The position numbers and the translations under genes are program-made. DNA of 64,000 nt from CAVXWV01 sp963695415 (GTDB lineage Bacteria > Chloroflexota > Anaerolineae > Anaerolineales > UBA4823), in assembly GCA_963695415.1 (NCBI GenBank), contig CAVOGL010000008.1:434001-498000 (forward strand), given 5' to 3'. Below, in pieces: positions 8,501 through 16,339 of this stretch (its first letter is position 1; every line of letters starts with the position of its first letter). The notes under the pieces were generated by a model. That model was not told the DNA's origin and ran no database searches. It saw only the letters and a list, made by a program, of their open reading frames with translations.

Positions 8501-9862
8501 ATGCATACTCTGGTTGAAAACAAATTAATGATTGAGTTCGATATGGAGCACTCTCCCGATTCCTTTGCGCATCTCAAAGAATTAGGAGTTGAGCAGGGGT
8601 ATCTCACTTACGAAAACATCCTCCAGGTGTTCCCTGAAGCCAAACAGGACGTTGAGCAATTAATCCAGATCTACATGGCTGTTCGTGAGGCAGGAATTGA
8701 ATATATCGATGATGACAGCCAGGGGGATGGCATCCTACAAGATGATGGCATAATACAAGATGATGGCATCCTACAAGATGATGGCATCCTACAAGATGAT
8801 GGCATCCTACAAGATGATGGCATAATACAGGACGATGGCATCATACAGGATGATGGTGCTGACGACGATGCGGGAGATGGCGAGGAACAAGGGACAAAGA
8901 GCAGCCAGGTTTCCAGGGAAGGCTACAATCTGTCCAATGTGGAAACGGAAAACCTGGTTGGTTTGTATTTCAGCGAAGCGGCTGGTGTCCCATTACTCAC
9001 CATCGAGGGAGAAGTTGGTCTGGCGAAACGGATCGAGCAGGGTCACTTCGCCAGGGAGGAGATATCAGGCTCCGGATCGATTTCCGCCGGGCGCCGGGAA
9101 GAGCTTCTTTCGACGATTAATGACAGCTGGATTGCCCTGGAGCACCTCATCACCGCAAATTCACGCCTGGTGATCAGTATTGCCAAGAAGTACACGCACC
9201 GGGGGCTCCCTTTCTTAGACCTGATCCAGGAAGGTAACATCGGGTTGATGCGCGCAGCCAAAAAATACGATTATAAAAGGGGGTTTAAATTCAGCACCTA
9301 CGCCACCTGGTGGATCCGCCAGGCTGTGACCAGGGCGCTGGCAGACCAAAGCCGCACAATCCGCCTGCCGGTGCATATGAATGACCAGGTCGCGAGCATG
9401 TTCCGGATCCGAAACCGGCTTGAACAGGAGCTTGGACGCGAACCGGATGCGGCGGAATTGGCGGAAGCCATGGATGTGACAGCAGAGAGAATCCAACAGA
9501 TGTTAAAAATCGCTCAAATTCCCCTGTCTGTCGATATGCCAGTCTCGCTGGAGGGCGATGGCGTCCTGGGTGATTATATCGAGAACCAGGATTCCCCGGA
9601 CCCGGATGAACTGGCTACATTAAACCTGTTACGCCAGCATATCGATCAGATCCTGGAAACGCTGCCCGCGCGAGAAGCGCAGGTTTTAAAGCTGCGATTC
9701 GGATTGTTAAATGGAGAGACACACACATTGGCGGAGGTCGGCGATAAAATCGGCGTTTCGCGTGAACGTGTCCGGCAAATCGAGAATCAGGCGATGCAGC
9801 GTCTGCGCCGCTCTCAATCCGAGGACACTCTGCGCAGTTACCTCTACCCGCAACAGACTTGA
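8501..9862 (+). CDS. Primary-type sigma-70 factor with acidic repeat insert
   Basis: This 453-residue sigma factor carries every conserved region. Region 1.1-like sequence is at residues about 10-60 (FAHLKELGVEQGYLTYENIL). An Asp-rich repeat insert spans 76-117 and region 1.2 is near 145-175. Region 2 is near 210-285 (HLITANSRLVISIAKKY, FLDLIQEGNIGLMRA, STYATWWIRQAVTRA). Region 3 is near 290-370 and region 4 near 385-445, with the recognition helix VSRERVRQIENQAMQRLR. This is the RpoD/SigA group (1 or 2) rather than an ECF factor. The insert is seven near-identical six-residue units between regions 1.1 and 1.2, where primary sigma factors tolerate variable acidic sequence. Start 8501 is the first ATG; ATG 8528 is possible. 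The gene sits alone. Confidence 0.9.
   Translation: MHTLVENKLMIEFDMEHSPDSFAHLKELGVEQGYLTYENILQVFPEAKQDVEQLIQIYMAVREAGIEYIDDDSQGDGILQDDGIIQDDGILQDDGILQDDGILQDDGIIQDDGIIQDDGADDDAGDGEEQGTKSSQVSREGYNLSNVETENLVGLYFSEAAGVPLLTIEGEVGLAKRIEQGHFAREEISGSGSISAGRREELLSTINDSWIALEHLITANSRLVISIAKKYTHRGLPFLDLIQEGNIGLMRAAKKYDYKRGFKFSTYATWWIRQAVTRALADQSRTIRLPVHMNDQVASMFRIRNRLEQELGREPDAAELAEAMDVTAERIQQMLKIAQIPLSVDMPVSLEGDGVLGDYIENQDSPDPDELATLNLLRQHIDQILETLPAREAQVLKLRFGLLNGETHTLAEVGDKIGVSRERVRQIENQAMQRLRRSQSEDTLRSYLYPQQT
8726..8851 (+). repeat. 18-bp in-frame minisatellite in sigma factor
   Basis: Seven head-to-tail copies of an 18-base unit (GATGGCATCCTACAAGAT) encode DGILQD or DGIIQD. Units 1, 3, 4 and 5 are identical. 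Units 2 and 6 carry ATAATA in place of ATCCTA, and units 6-7 have synonymous changes. Unit length is a multiple of three, so copy changes would keep the frame. Confidence 0.95.
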
Positions 9863-9943
9863 TATCGCCCGTATGGAGCGCCCGCTGCAAGAAGGATCTG
9901 CAGAGCTTGTGTTCCTGCCCCCGGGCACTTGAAGGGAATTCTG

Positions 9944-10210
9944 ATGAAAAAAAATTTACAAAGCAAACCCGATGACAAACTTGAGCAGTGGAAGATAGAA
10001 ACGCAGCAAGAGGAACGCCAGCAGCAAGAGAAAAGAAAGCTTCGCCAGGAAGGGCAGCAGTTATTGGAACTCCAACAGGAAGAAAAGCGAAAACAAAAAC
10101 AAAAAGAGCGCCAGGAGCTTGACAGGCTTCAAGAACAGGACCGGAAGATGCGCCAAAAGGAGCAGAAAGAGCTGGACGAGCAGCGGAATCCTGGTGGGAA
10201 GAAGAAATAG
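9944..10210 (+). CDS. Short Gln/Glu/Lys-rich coiled-coil protein
   Basis: This 88-residue protein is almost wholly charged and polar (repeated QQEE, KRKQKQKERQEL, DRLQEQDRK), predicting one long helix or coiled coil with no Cys and no membrane segment. The ATG at 9944 follows GAAGGGAATTCTG, a fair ribosome site; an in-frame TTG at 9929 is an alternative. The neighbouring sigma gene ends 81 bases upstream. No family is recognised. Low complexity makes homology weak evidence, but the uninterrupted frame and spacing favour a real gene. Confidence 0.55.
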   Translation: MKKNLQSKPDDKLEQWKIETQQEERQQQEKRKLRQEGQQLLELQQEEKRKQKQKERQELDRLQEQDRKMRQKEQKELDEQRNPGGKKK

Positions 10211-10390
10211 GGGCAGTTGAGGGAAACCATCGATCAACAACCGGGATTCTCATCAAGGTGTTACTTAATTGTTCCACTATCTGTGCTATAGTGAAGTGCT
10301 CGATTAACCATTGTTCTAAAAATAAAGATTTATCTTCGATTTGGAACCCATGTTTGACCCGGCAATAATCTACGAAAGGAGTTCCAAGTT

Positions 10391-10600
10391 ATGACTGTTA
10401 AACAACAAGGAACCGTTAAATGGTTCAATGCTGGTAAAGGTTACGGTTTCATCGAACGTGCAGAGGGCGAAGATTTGTTCGTCCATTACAATGCCATTGT
10501 TAGTGATGGATACCGCAGCCTGGACGAAGGACAACGGGTAGAATTTACCGTCGTTCAAGGTCAAAAAGGTCCGCAAGCGCAGGACGTAACGATCATCTAA
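10391..10600 (+). CDS. Cold-shock domain protein
   Basis: This 69-residue CspA-family OB-fold protein binds single-stranded RNA/DNA and loosens RNA structure. RNP1 is KGYGFIER (residues about 16-23) and RNP2 is DLFVHYNAI (28-36). GTVKWFNAGKGYGFI and VEFTVVQGQKGPQAQDV are standard. AAAGGAG precedes ATG 10391. A clear intrinsic terminator follows 22 bases after the stop, so it is monocistronic. The roughly 100-base leader may carry the temperature-sensitive structure typical of these mRNAs, but none was proven. Confidence 0.95.
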   Translation: MTVKQQGTVKWFNAGKGYGFIERAEGEDLFVHYNAIVSDGYRSLDEGQRVEFTVVQGQKGPQAQDVTII

Positions 10601-10621
10601 ACGATCGAAAACAGAACGACA

Positions 10622-10656
10622 ACAGGGCAGCCTATACAGGCTGCCCTGTTTCTTTA
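10622..10656 (+). terminator. Intrinsic terminator of the cold-shock gene
   Basis: ACAGGGCAGCC (10622-10632) pairs perfectly with GGCTGCCCTGT (10639-10649) across a six-base loop and is followed by TTCTTT. Confidence 0.9.
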
Positions 10657-10792
10657 AACCGAACCTCTTCCTGATGCGCGGCTGGCTGCAGGCAGAGATG
10701 AGCAGGCAGGCAAATAGAAGGCAAAGAAATGAAATTGCCTGGCGGGAGATCAGATATCCGGTAAGTTGTCAGGTTTCGTGATGGATAAAAGG

Positions 10793-10820
10793 GTGTCAGG
10801 TAGGGATACCTGACCTACGG
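10793..10820. repeat. Palindromic repeat, TCAGGTA type
   Basis: GTGTCAGGTAGGGATACC then TGACCTACGG forms a nearly perfect palindrome. It is the same family as 6043, 16475 and 24011. Confidence 0.6.
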
Positions 10821-10883
10821 TTTGGGAATTGCCCCATTGAACCACCTGACCAGCTATAATCGGGATGAAATCAAATTCCTTAA

Positions 10884-11429
10884 TTGGATGACATCGAGTT
10901 GACTGAAAACAGATCTCGTTTCTTACTGTATGCCCTGATAGGCTTGATTTTTGGCACCATCGACTGGTTCTACCTGGACTGGTTGGCGCACATTTCATGG
11001 GGGAGCCTGGGTGAATTTATCCTGGTTATTCCCATCGTTATCCCCATCATTATCGCCATGAACTACGGCATCTGGCTTGTTCCTATCATCCCTGTCGTTG
11101 TTTATGAAGCCAGGCGCGCTCGAAGAATGCGGGACCCAATGCTCGTTGGCATGCTGACCTGGTCATGCGCCATCTTCAGCTACTATTTCTATTACGCCAT
11201 CCTGCTTTCATCGGGGAAACTGATGCACCTCGAACACTTCAATATCTTCGGCGAGAAAGATGAGTCATTCTGGTATTACTACTGGCAAATGTTCAAAGGT
11301 ATCATCCTCAGCCAGTTCTTTGAGTGGATCGTAATTGCTGTTCTTGGCGGCGCCATCATTGGCGCAATGTCCTTTTGGTTTATCCACAGAAAGAGTAAAG
11401 ATCAGAAGGAAGGGGATGAATTGAAATAG
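10884..11429 (+). CDS. Uncharacterised multi-pass membrane protein
   Basis: This 181-residue protein has about four to five hydrophobic helices: residues 12-35, 42-75 (a VIPIVIPIIIAM core), 95-115 and 150-172. Short charged loops and a Lys/Glu tail follow. It begins TTG at 10884 (MDDIELTENRS) with no good Shine-Dalgarno. A TATAAT at 10855-10860 lies only 23 bases upstream, suggesting a very short leader. No family is recognised. Coding is supported by the long hydrophobic pattern and an intact frame. Confidence 0.65.
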   Translation: MDDIELTENRSRFLLYALIGLIFGTIDWFYLDWLAHISWGSLGEFILVIPIVIPIIIAMNYGIWLVPIIPVVVYEARRARRMRDPMLVGMLTWSCAIFSYYFYYAILLSSGKLMHLEHFNIFGEKDESFWYYYWQMFKGIILSQFFEWIVIAVLGGAIIGAMSFWFIHRKSKDQKEGDELK

Positions 11430-11644
11430 CTGGAGGTAAACCAGCTTTCTCGCAGAGAACGCGGGGGGCGCAGAGGAAATGAGGTGACACTGGGGGGAAG
11501 TCAGACCCTGCCGTTTGTTGAAAATGAAACCATGATTAGGTTAGTAATGAGGGGGTCGGCAGGACTGCTGCTGATCTAAGAGTTGGATCGTGGGTGAAAT
11601 TTTTGAAGCCTTTTCACACCTGGGATGAATGGGGAAATTGGGGC

Positions 11645-11700
11645 TTGACTACTACGCAATACGGTGTACAATACAGCTACTACGCATTACGTAATAATGG
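11645..11700 (+). promoter_or_regulatory. Promoter and probable PadR operator
   Basis: TTGACT (11645-11650), a 16-base spacer and TACAAT (11667-11672) form a good promoter just before padR. CTACTACGCAATACG (11649-11663) is repeated as CTACTACGCATTACG (11677-11691), 28 bases on, and the second copy runs into the palindrome ATTACGTAAT. The repeats cover the -35/spacer and the start site, as expected for an autorepressor. Confidence 0.7.
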
Positions 11701-11711
11701 AAGGCTGACTG

Positions 11712-12032
11712 ATGAACCGATGGATCACCCAACTGCGTAAAGGATTGCTCGAGTACCTGATCCTGAATGTGCTTAACCAGCAGGAAACGTACGGCTACGA
11801 GATCCTGCAGCAGCTGCACACGTTCGATGGGATGGAGGTGACCGAGAGCACGGTCTACCCGATCCTGGCAAGGCTGAACAAGGAAGGGCTGGCGCAGGTG
11901 CGCAAAGCGCCATCCCCCGATGGACCGCCGCGCCGCTACTACAGCCTGACGGCGAGAGGCAAGGCGCGCGTGGCACAAATGAACCAGTATTGGGATTTGC
12001 TGAACGAGACGATCCGGCAAATCCGTTCGTAG
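11712..12032 (+). CDS. PadR-family transcriptional regulator
   Basis: This 106-residue winged-helix PadR protein (subfamily of about 105-110 residues) has KGLLEYLILNVLNQQETYGYEILQQL (helices 1-2), then TVYPILARLNKEGLAQV (recognition helix and wing) and RYYSLTARGKARV. These proteins repress a linked membrane-protein operon and release DNA on ligand binding. The downstream gene is a HAAS-domain protein, the usual PadR partner. The upstream repeats overlapping the promoter point to autorepression. GGAAGG lies before the ATG. Confidence 0.93.
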   Translation: MNRWITQLRKGLLEYLILNVLNQQETYGYEILQQLHTFDGMEVTESTVYPILARLNKEGLAQVRKAPSPDGPPRRYYSLTARGKARVAQMNQYWDLLNETIRQIRS

Positions 12033-12067
12033 GTTGAGACTAATTTTCTCTCTGATGGAGACAGGCG

Positions 12068-12751
12068 ATGAAGACGACAACTTCTTATGAACAAGAAATC
12101 AACCAGTATCTTGAAGCGGTGCGCGGGAACCTGTCCGGGCTGAGTACGGAGGAAGTGGATGGCATCCTGGCGGACCTGCGCGAGCATATCGATAAATCGC
12201 TGCAAGCAAGCGGCGGCGAACCGACCAAAGAACGCGTGGCGAGCGTGCTGGCGGAGATGGACCCGCCCGAATCGTTCGCCGCAGACTACGAGGGCGAGGC
12301 GCAGCCAGCGAAGGTGTCGCGGTTGGCGGTGCTGGGCGCGGTACTGCTGCCTTTCGGGATCGCAGCGGCGCTACTGTTTTTCCCGGTGAGTTTGAGCACA
12401 AGCGGTAGCACAGCAGCGCAGACGGCTTGGTGGCAGTGGCTGCTGCGCTTCACGGTAATCCCGCTGGGGATCGCAGCCCCGTTTGCGACGACGATCCTAG
12501 GGATGGTGTCTCTGGCGCAGATCCGGGCTTCGAAGGGCAGGCTGGTGGGGAGAGGCCTGGCGCTGCTGGATGCGCTGTTCTACCCGCTGCTGGCGCTGGA
12601 CGGGCTGCTGCTGGCGTTGATGTTCTGGTTCATCGCCAGCCTGCCTGAGGGGCAGCTCATGCTGTCCGAGGGGCTGACGATTTTGAGCATCCTGCTTGTG
12701 GTCGTGGTGGATGTGGTGATCGCAGCGATCGCGTGGGCGAAGTTGAAGTAA
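12068..12751 (+). CDS. HAAS (DUF1700-like) membrane protein, PadR partner
   Basis: This 227-residue protein has an N-terminal helical HAAS domain (residues 1-75: EINQYLEAVRGNLSGL, ILADLREHIDKSL, MDPPESFAADY) that usually contacts PadR. Four hydrophobic helices follow (about 85-105, 122-150, 170-190, 200-225). GGAGACAGGCG precedes ATG 12068, 35 bases after padR, so the two form an operon. The pair probably senses an envelope or membrane condition; the signal is unknown. Confidence 0.85.
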   Translation: MKTTTSYEQEINQYLEAVRGNLSGLSTEEVDGILADLREHIDKSLQASGGEPTKERVASVLAEMDPPESFAADYEGEAQPAKVSRLAVLGAVLLPFGIAAALLFFPVSLSTSGSTAAQTAWWQWLLRFTVIPLGIAAPFATTILGMVSLAQIRASKGRLVGRGLALLDALFYPLLALDGLLLALMFWFIASLPEGQLMLSEGLTILSILLVVVVDVVIAAIAWAKLK

Positions 12752-12865
12752 TACAAACAGGGGACGGAGGACTGGAGACGTTGAACCACGCAGCAACGAC
12801 AGGCGCGAAGGATTTGAAGTCTGGGGGACGACCATCACTTGGGTCACTTTTTGTTGAGCCGGGCT

Positions 12866-13039
12866 TCAATCTAGGGCAACTTCCAATTCCTCCAGGGTTC
12901 GGGCAACCGAACGGACGGCGGCGCGGCGGGTGCGGTTGAAGGTGCCTTCTGAGATGTACAAATCCATCATGATCTCCCGGTTGGGTTTCTCGCCCAGGTA
13001 AGCGTCGCGCAATGGGCATCGGGGAGTGTGGTAGATCCG
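12866..13039 (-). pseudogene. C-terminal fragment of an HTH-containing protein
   Basis: Reading leftward, the last 57 codons give PLRDAYLGEKPNREIMMDLY, ISEGTFNRTRRAAV and RSVARTLEELEVAL. These fit a sigma-like helix-turn-helix tail found at the end of larger regulatory or signal ATPase proteins. Upstream codons do not continue any recognisable domain, so only the end is left. No start is assigned. Confidence 0.4.
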
Positions 13040-13163
13040 GCGAGGCGTACAGGGCTGCTGGTGCAGGCTCGTGCCCGGGTGTGGTCGACGTGGGAAGGGG
13101 TCCCACGCACCAGCAGCTGGGATCACCTGGTCAAGGAATTTTATGACGAAAGGAGGCAAACCA

Positions 13164-13340
13164 ATGATGTATGCTGCGAAATACCTGGCGGCCGGGCTGG
13201 TCCTGGGCGGGGGGATCGGGATCCTGCTCGGCTCGCTGCTGGGCAACATCCCCATGGGGATCGTTTTCGGAGGGGGGTTCGGTATGGTGGCGGGGCTGGC
13301 GGTCTACGGGGCTTTGTCCCTGCGGGCGAGCTCAAGATAA
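13164..13340 (+). CDS. Small glycine-zipper membrane protein
   Basis: This 58-residue protein is nearly all membrane. Two helices (residues about 7-29 and 31-51) are packed with Gly repeats (GLVLGGGIGILLGSLLG and GIVFGGGFGMVAGLA), the glycine-zipper style that lets helices pack closely. AAAGGAGG sits seven to eight bases before ATG ATG at 13164/13167, which makes a real start here far more likely than the longer upstream frame. No family is assigned. It lies alone after the relic at 12866. Confidence 0.7.
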   Translation: MMYAAKYLAAGLVLGGGIGILLGSLLGNIPMGIVFGGGFGMVAGLAVYGALSLRASSR

Positions 13341-13608
13341 GTGCGGGTCATGTTATTTTTTCCCCTGGATGGGCTCATTCGAAAGGCTGAGTCATCCGGA
13401 TGCAACTGGCAAAAATGATCCCAGGATCATGGTAAGATGGATCCGCGCGAACTCGATATGCATGATCTAAAGGCACCTTCAATGATACGCTACCGCTTAT
13501 CCACCTGAATGCCGCCCTCGAGCGCAGGGCTGTGCTCGACGGTGTTGCTGCGCACGTCTCGGCGTGGAAGAGGCTCGATCCTGTAAAAGACCCACCATCA
13601 GCCTTCTG
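13341..13608. other. Intergenic, nothing recognised
   Basis: No gene, repeat or RNA is supported. Short frames here lack ribosome sites and family resemblance. Confidence 0.5.
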
Positions 13609-13643
13609 AACCGCCGCTGCGCATGCGCCAGCGGCGGTTTATT
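13609..13643 (+). terminator. Hairpin, probable terminator
   Basis: AACCGCCGCTG (13609-13619) pairs perfectly with CAGCGGCGGTT (13629-13639) around CGCATGCGC, followed by TATTAATTTT. It lies 57 bases before the DsrE-like gene, so it may end an upstream transcript or act in that gene's leader. Confidence 0.65.
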
Positions 13644-13699
13644 AATTTTGGCAATCGTGCCTTATGAGAGGCGCAGAAACCAACACATAGGAGGCTGAT

Positions 13700-14050
13700 A
13701 TGACTGTACCCGATTCTGAAACCGTAATTCTAATCACCCGCAATGGCATGGGGGATGCCGAACCAGCCCTGCAGCAGAAGCTGGTCAGCACTTATTTGAA
13801 ACTGCTGGATGAGAATGATGTCCTTCCCGCAGTGATTTGTTTCTATGCGGATGGCGTGCGCCTGGTTGTGGAGGGCTCCGCGGTGCTTGAATCACTCAAA
13901 TCCCTGGAAGCGAAAGGTGTGTACCTGGTGCTGTGCAGTACCTGCCTGAACTACTACAACCTGGCGGACCAGGTCAAGGTGGGCATCGTTGGCGGCATGA
14001 CGGATATCCTCGAAGCCCAGCGCAGGGCGAGCAAGGTGATTACGTTATAG
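13700..14050 (+). CDS. DsrE/YedF-like sulfur-relay family protein
   Basis: This 116-residue DsrE/F-like domain reads TVILITRNGMGDAEPALQQKL, then VICFYADGVRLV, and LCSTCLNYYNLADQVKVGIVGGM. It resembles the C-terminal half of YedF-type selenium/sulfur proteins. The Cys pair CSTC (residues about 80-83) is in the place where the family has a reactive Cys. Small soluble proteins of this fold pass sulfane sulfur or regulate sulfur/selenium enzymes; the partner is not visible here. GGAGG lies before the ATG. Confidence 0.8.
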   Translation: MTVPDSETVILITRNGMGDAEPALQQKLVSTYLKLLDENDVLPAVICFYADGVRLVVEGSAVLESLKSLEAKGVYLVLCSTCLNYYNLADQVKVGIVGGMTDILEAQRRASKVITL

Positions 14051-14105
14051 GCAGACGCTGTCGTTCTGCATCTTCCTGGTGCAGGGGCTTCGCTGACCGC
14101 TGCCG

Positions 14106-14285
14106 GTACGGGCATTGCTGCTGCTGGCTGAGAGCGGTCAGATCGTGGTGACGATCTCCGAGCAGGCGCTGGCAGAATCTGAACGTGCCATCGCTCGGAG
14201 ATGCGGTGTGAAGATCGGGACACCCGGAGATGCCCTGAGCTGGGTCAGGGGACAGATTTTCATAGACGGAATGGGTTCTTTTTGA
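14106..14285 (+). pseudogene. PIN-domain toxin, internal remnant
   Basis: An open stretch reads VRALLLLAESGQIVVTISEQ then ALAESERAIARR, the pattern of helices 2-3 in PIN-domain proteins. It jumps to GVKIGTPGDALSWVR, like their C-terminal end. The start, the catalytic acidic residues and the middle are missing. It is the same broad family as the remnant at 4818 but a different part. Confidence 0.4.
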
Positions 14286-14510
14286 TTGAGATCAACGGGC
14301 TCTCGAACCAACAAATAAAACGAAGCTACTACAGGGGGAAAAACGCTGGTCCAGACATTCCAGCTGCATCCTGCTCAATTCCCTGACCTGCTCCAGGGAT
14401 TCGGCAGGACCGTAGTGCAGGTCGAGCAGTTTTTTTTATGCGTTTGGTTTCATCTCGCTGCCAGCCAGACGGCACCAATTCGGGTAAAAAGGCACATCCT
14501 GGTATTCCAA
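14286..14510. other. Structured or ex-coding stretch before caspase gene
   Basis: On the plus strand CTGCTC (14371) and GACCTGC (14385) pair with GCAGGTC (14417) and GAGCAG (14424) and are followed by nine T, like a terminator. On the minus strand the same bases read KKLLDLHYGPAESLEQV then RELSRMQLECLDQRFSP without a stop, like a piece of a lost gene. Neither reading is proven. Confidence 0.3.
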
Positions 14511-15926
14511 TTATACATGTTGGTTTGCCTCGTCAATACTCCAAAAAATATCTTCAACGGTTGATGTGGGTAAGGTGTAGGTAATACCCGCATTCTTACA
14601 CAACTTATCCAGTAATGAAATAATCCTTAGCTTCGATCGATTGATCTCTTCGTTAATTTCATAGCTCGGTTTTTCTAACTCTTTTTTGGTGTAATCGTTT
14701 CGCTCGATGAAATCCAGCTCGCCAATCACATCCTGAACGATTTGTTGTTGTTTCTTTGGCTCGATATACATGGCAATTTTCGCCAGATCCCTTCTGCATT
14801 CGGATAAGGATTGGAACATGGCTATATGACTCAGTTGGGCGTGCACTCGTGTGTAAACCGCGCGCCTGTTGCAAATGCTGATCACCTCACGGATTGTCTC
14901 CTTGGATGTGCCTCCCTTTGCTATTGGAGGTTTCTTGCGCAACGCCTGTGTTATCCGTAAACGGACATCCGGATCGACATCATTGACCTGCATCTCTACT
15001 AAAACAGCGCGCAGCTTGTCGCCCAAATCCGGATCCACGAGGTATTTCTCCGCATCAGCGATGGTCATAAGACGAATGGTGGGCTCTTCATCCGTAAGAC
15101 CCAGGCGCAACGCTTCTGGCAGGAGGTCGGCAGCAGTATAGGTGGTGAGTACCATCTGACCTTTGCTGCTACCTTCTAAATAACCAACTATTGGAGATTG
15201 CAACCCTTTGCTTTGATGGTGGATAACCTCATGGATTTGTTGCCCTAAACGGCTGAAGGTGAACGCACCAGCTTTATCTGGGGTACCTTCCCGTAATACT
15301 TTGACCAATTCTCCCGTCATCGAGCGAGTATCGGAGACCACTTCAACTCCCCCGGCTGTGAGTACCTGGTAGGAGGTGTGCAGCAGGTATTCCTGGGTTG
15401 CTGCTGTTGGCATGGTAGCGCGCGTCAGCCCTAACACACTCCCACTGAAACAGGCGTCGAGGATGATGCCGATATGCTTTGCCCTGGTAAATCGAGTTAT
15501 TTTTTTTACCTCTTCATATTCAAGGCCATCAAACGGATCATCAGGATCCGTATCAACACAGGCGAGGTATCCACTCTCAAAGCCACGCAGGTCTGGATGC
15601 ATGTAGCCGTGCCCGGCAAAGTAGAAAATGACGCGATCATCATACAGGGAAATATCGATGATCTTTTTCAATGCACGCTTAATCGCTTTTTGGGTAGCTT
15701 GAGACCCAAGGAGCAAATCCACCTGGAAATTGTATGGTTTCGCCGAAAGGACCTCAGCTATGCTGCGGGCGTCTTCTTCGGCTTTGCCCAGAGACCTGAG
15801 TTTAGGATCCTTATACGTGTCGATGCCGATGACAATTGCGTAGGAGTTATCGTACCTGGGATGATATTTCGATTTATCTGACCCGATGGGGTTTCCGCCT
15901 AAATCTCTATTGTCACTCTCTGTCAT
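14511..15926 (-). CDS. Caspase-like (peptidase C14) protein
   Basis: This 471-residue protein has a caspase/metacaspase p20-like domain at residues about 28-265. YAIVIGIDTY opens it, then the catalytic His in FAGHGY (His106) and the catalytic Cys in ILDACFSGS (Cys159), and VLTAGG. Both catalytic residues are intact. The C-terminal 200 residues are helical and acidic (EALRLGLTDEEPTIRLMTIA, then VDPDVRLRITQALRKK) and resemble HEAT-like or effector-associated scaffolds rather than a known enzyme. There is no signal peptide or membrane segment. In bacteria such proteases often execute programmed death in conflict systems, activated by a partner. No partner gene is adjacent on the same strand, so the role is inferred. 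Confidence 0.9.
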   Translation of the reverse strand: MTESDNRDLGGNPIGSDKSKYHPRYDNSYAIVIGIDTYKDPKLRSLGKAEEDARSIAEVLSAKPYNFQVDLLLGSQATQKAIKRALKKIIDISLYDDRVIFYFAGHGYMHPDLRGFESGYLACVDTDPDDPFDGLEYEEVKKITRFTRAKHIGIILDACFSGSVLGLTRATMPTAATQEYLLHTSYQVLTAGGVEVVSDTRSMTGELVKVLREGTPDKAGAFTFSRLGQQIHEVIHHQSKGLQSPIVGYLEGSSKGQMVLTTYTAADLLPEALRLGLTDEEPTIRLMTIADAEKYLVDPDLGDKLRAVLVEMQVNDVDPDVRLRITQALRKKPPIAKGGTSKETIREVISICNRRAVYTRVHAQLSHIAMFQSLSECRRDLAKIAMYIEPKKQQQIVQDVIGELDFIERNDYTKKELEKPSYEINEEINRSKLRIISLLDKLCKNAGITYTLPTSTVEDIFWSIDEANQHV

Positions 15927-16192
15927 ATCGGCTTCTCCGGTTTATGACTAATTTGGATATTGAACATCAAGTATACATTCATTTAGCAAGCCGGGATTCG
16001 CGAGTTAGCATTATTCGATAATGGCGGTAGCTGAGTTTCCATAGAAAATATCACGATTTTTGTTATTGATGAATGCTGATACCAGGATCGGGGATCAATA
16101 ACGTGACTCCCAATCAATCCAACAAATCATTGAAGCAATACCAGAAGGTATTACAGGCTGCATGCAATTCCGGTGACGGAACCCCCACCCTG
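15927..16192. other. Intergenic, nothing recognised
   Basis: This AT-rich stretch upstream of the caspase-like gene should hold its promoter, but no clear hexamers were chosen. No gene seen. Confidence 0.4.
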
Positions 16193-16229
16193 CCCTCCCC
16201 CATTTTCAAGATCGGAAAATGGGGGAGGG
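16193..16229. repeat. Perfect 15-bp inverted repeat
   Basis: CCCTCCCCCATTTTC (16193-16207) pairs perfectly with GAAAATGGGGGAGGG (16215-16229). There is no T-run on either side, so it is more like a dispersed palindromic element than a terminator. The CCCTCCCC...GGGGGAGGG core recurs inside queG at 20225-20248. Confidence 0.8.
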
Positions 16230-16339
16230 TGACTTGTTGAAGGTGTGGACGAAGATGCGATCGCCAAATTTAAGATCAGAAAATTGGGGAGGGAGATCGA
16301 CGACTATGGTAAATTGCATAGGGTTGGTGAGAGTAAACG

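Noticed and set aside
12866..13390. Longer frames on both strands around the small Gly-zipper gene
   Set aside because: Only the 58-residue product has a ribosome site at the right distance. The minus frame is family-like only in its last 57 codons and is listed as a fragment.
14365..14437. A structured RNA such as SRP or tmRNA
   Set aside because: Conserved SRP and tmRNA sequence elements are absent; the hairpin with T-run could equally be a terminator or former coding sequence.
16193..16229. Intrinsic terminator
   Set aside because: The stem is perfect, but no T-run follows on either strand.
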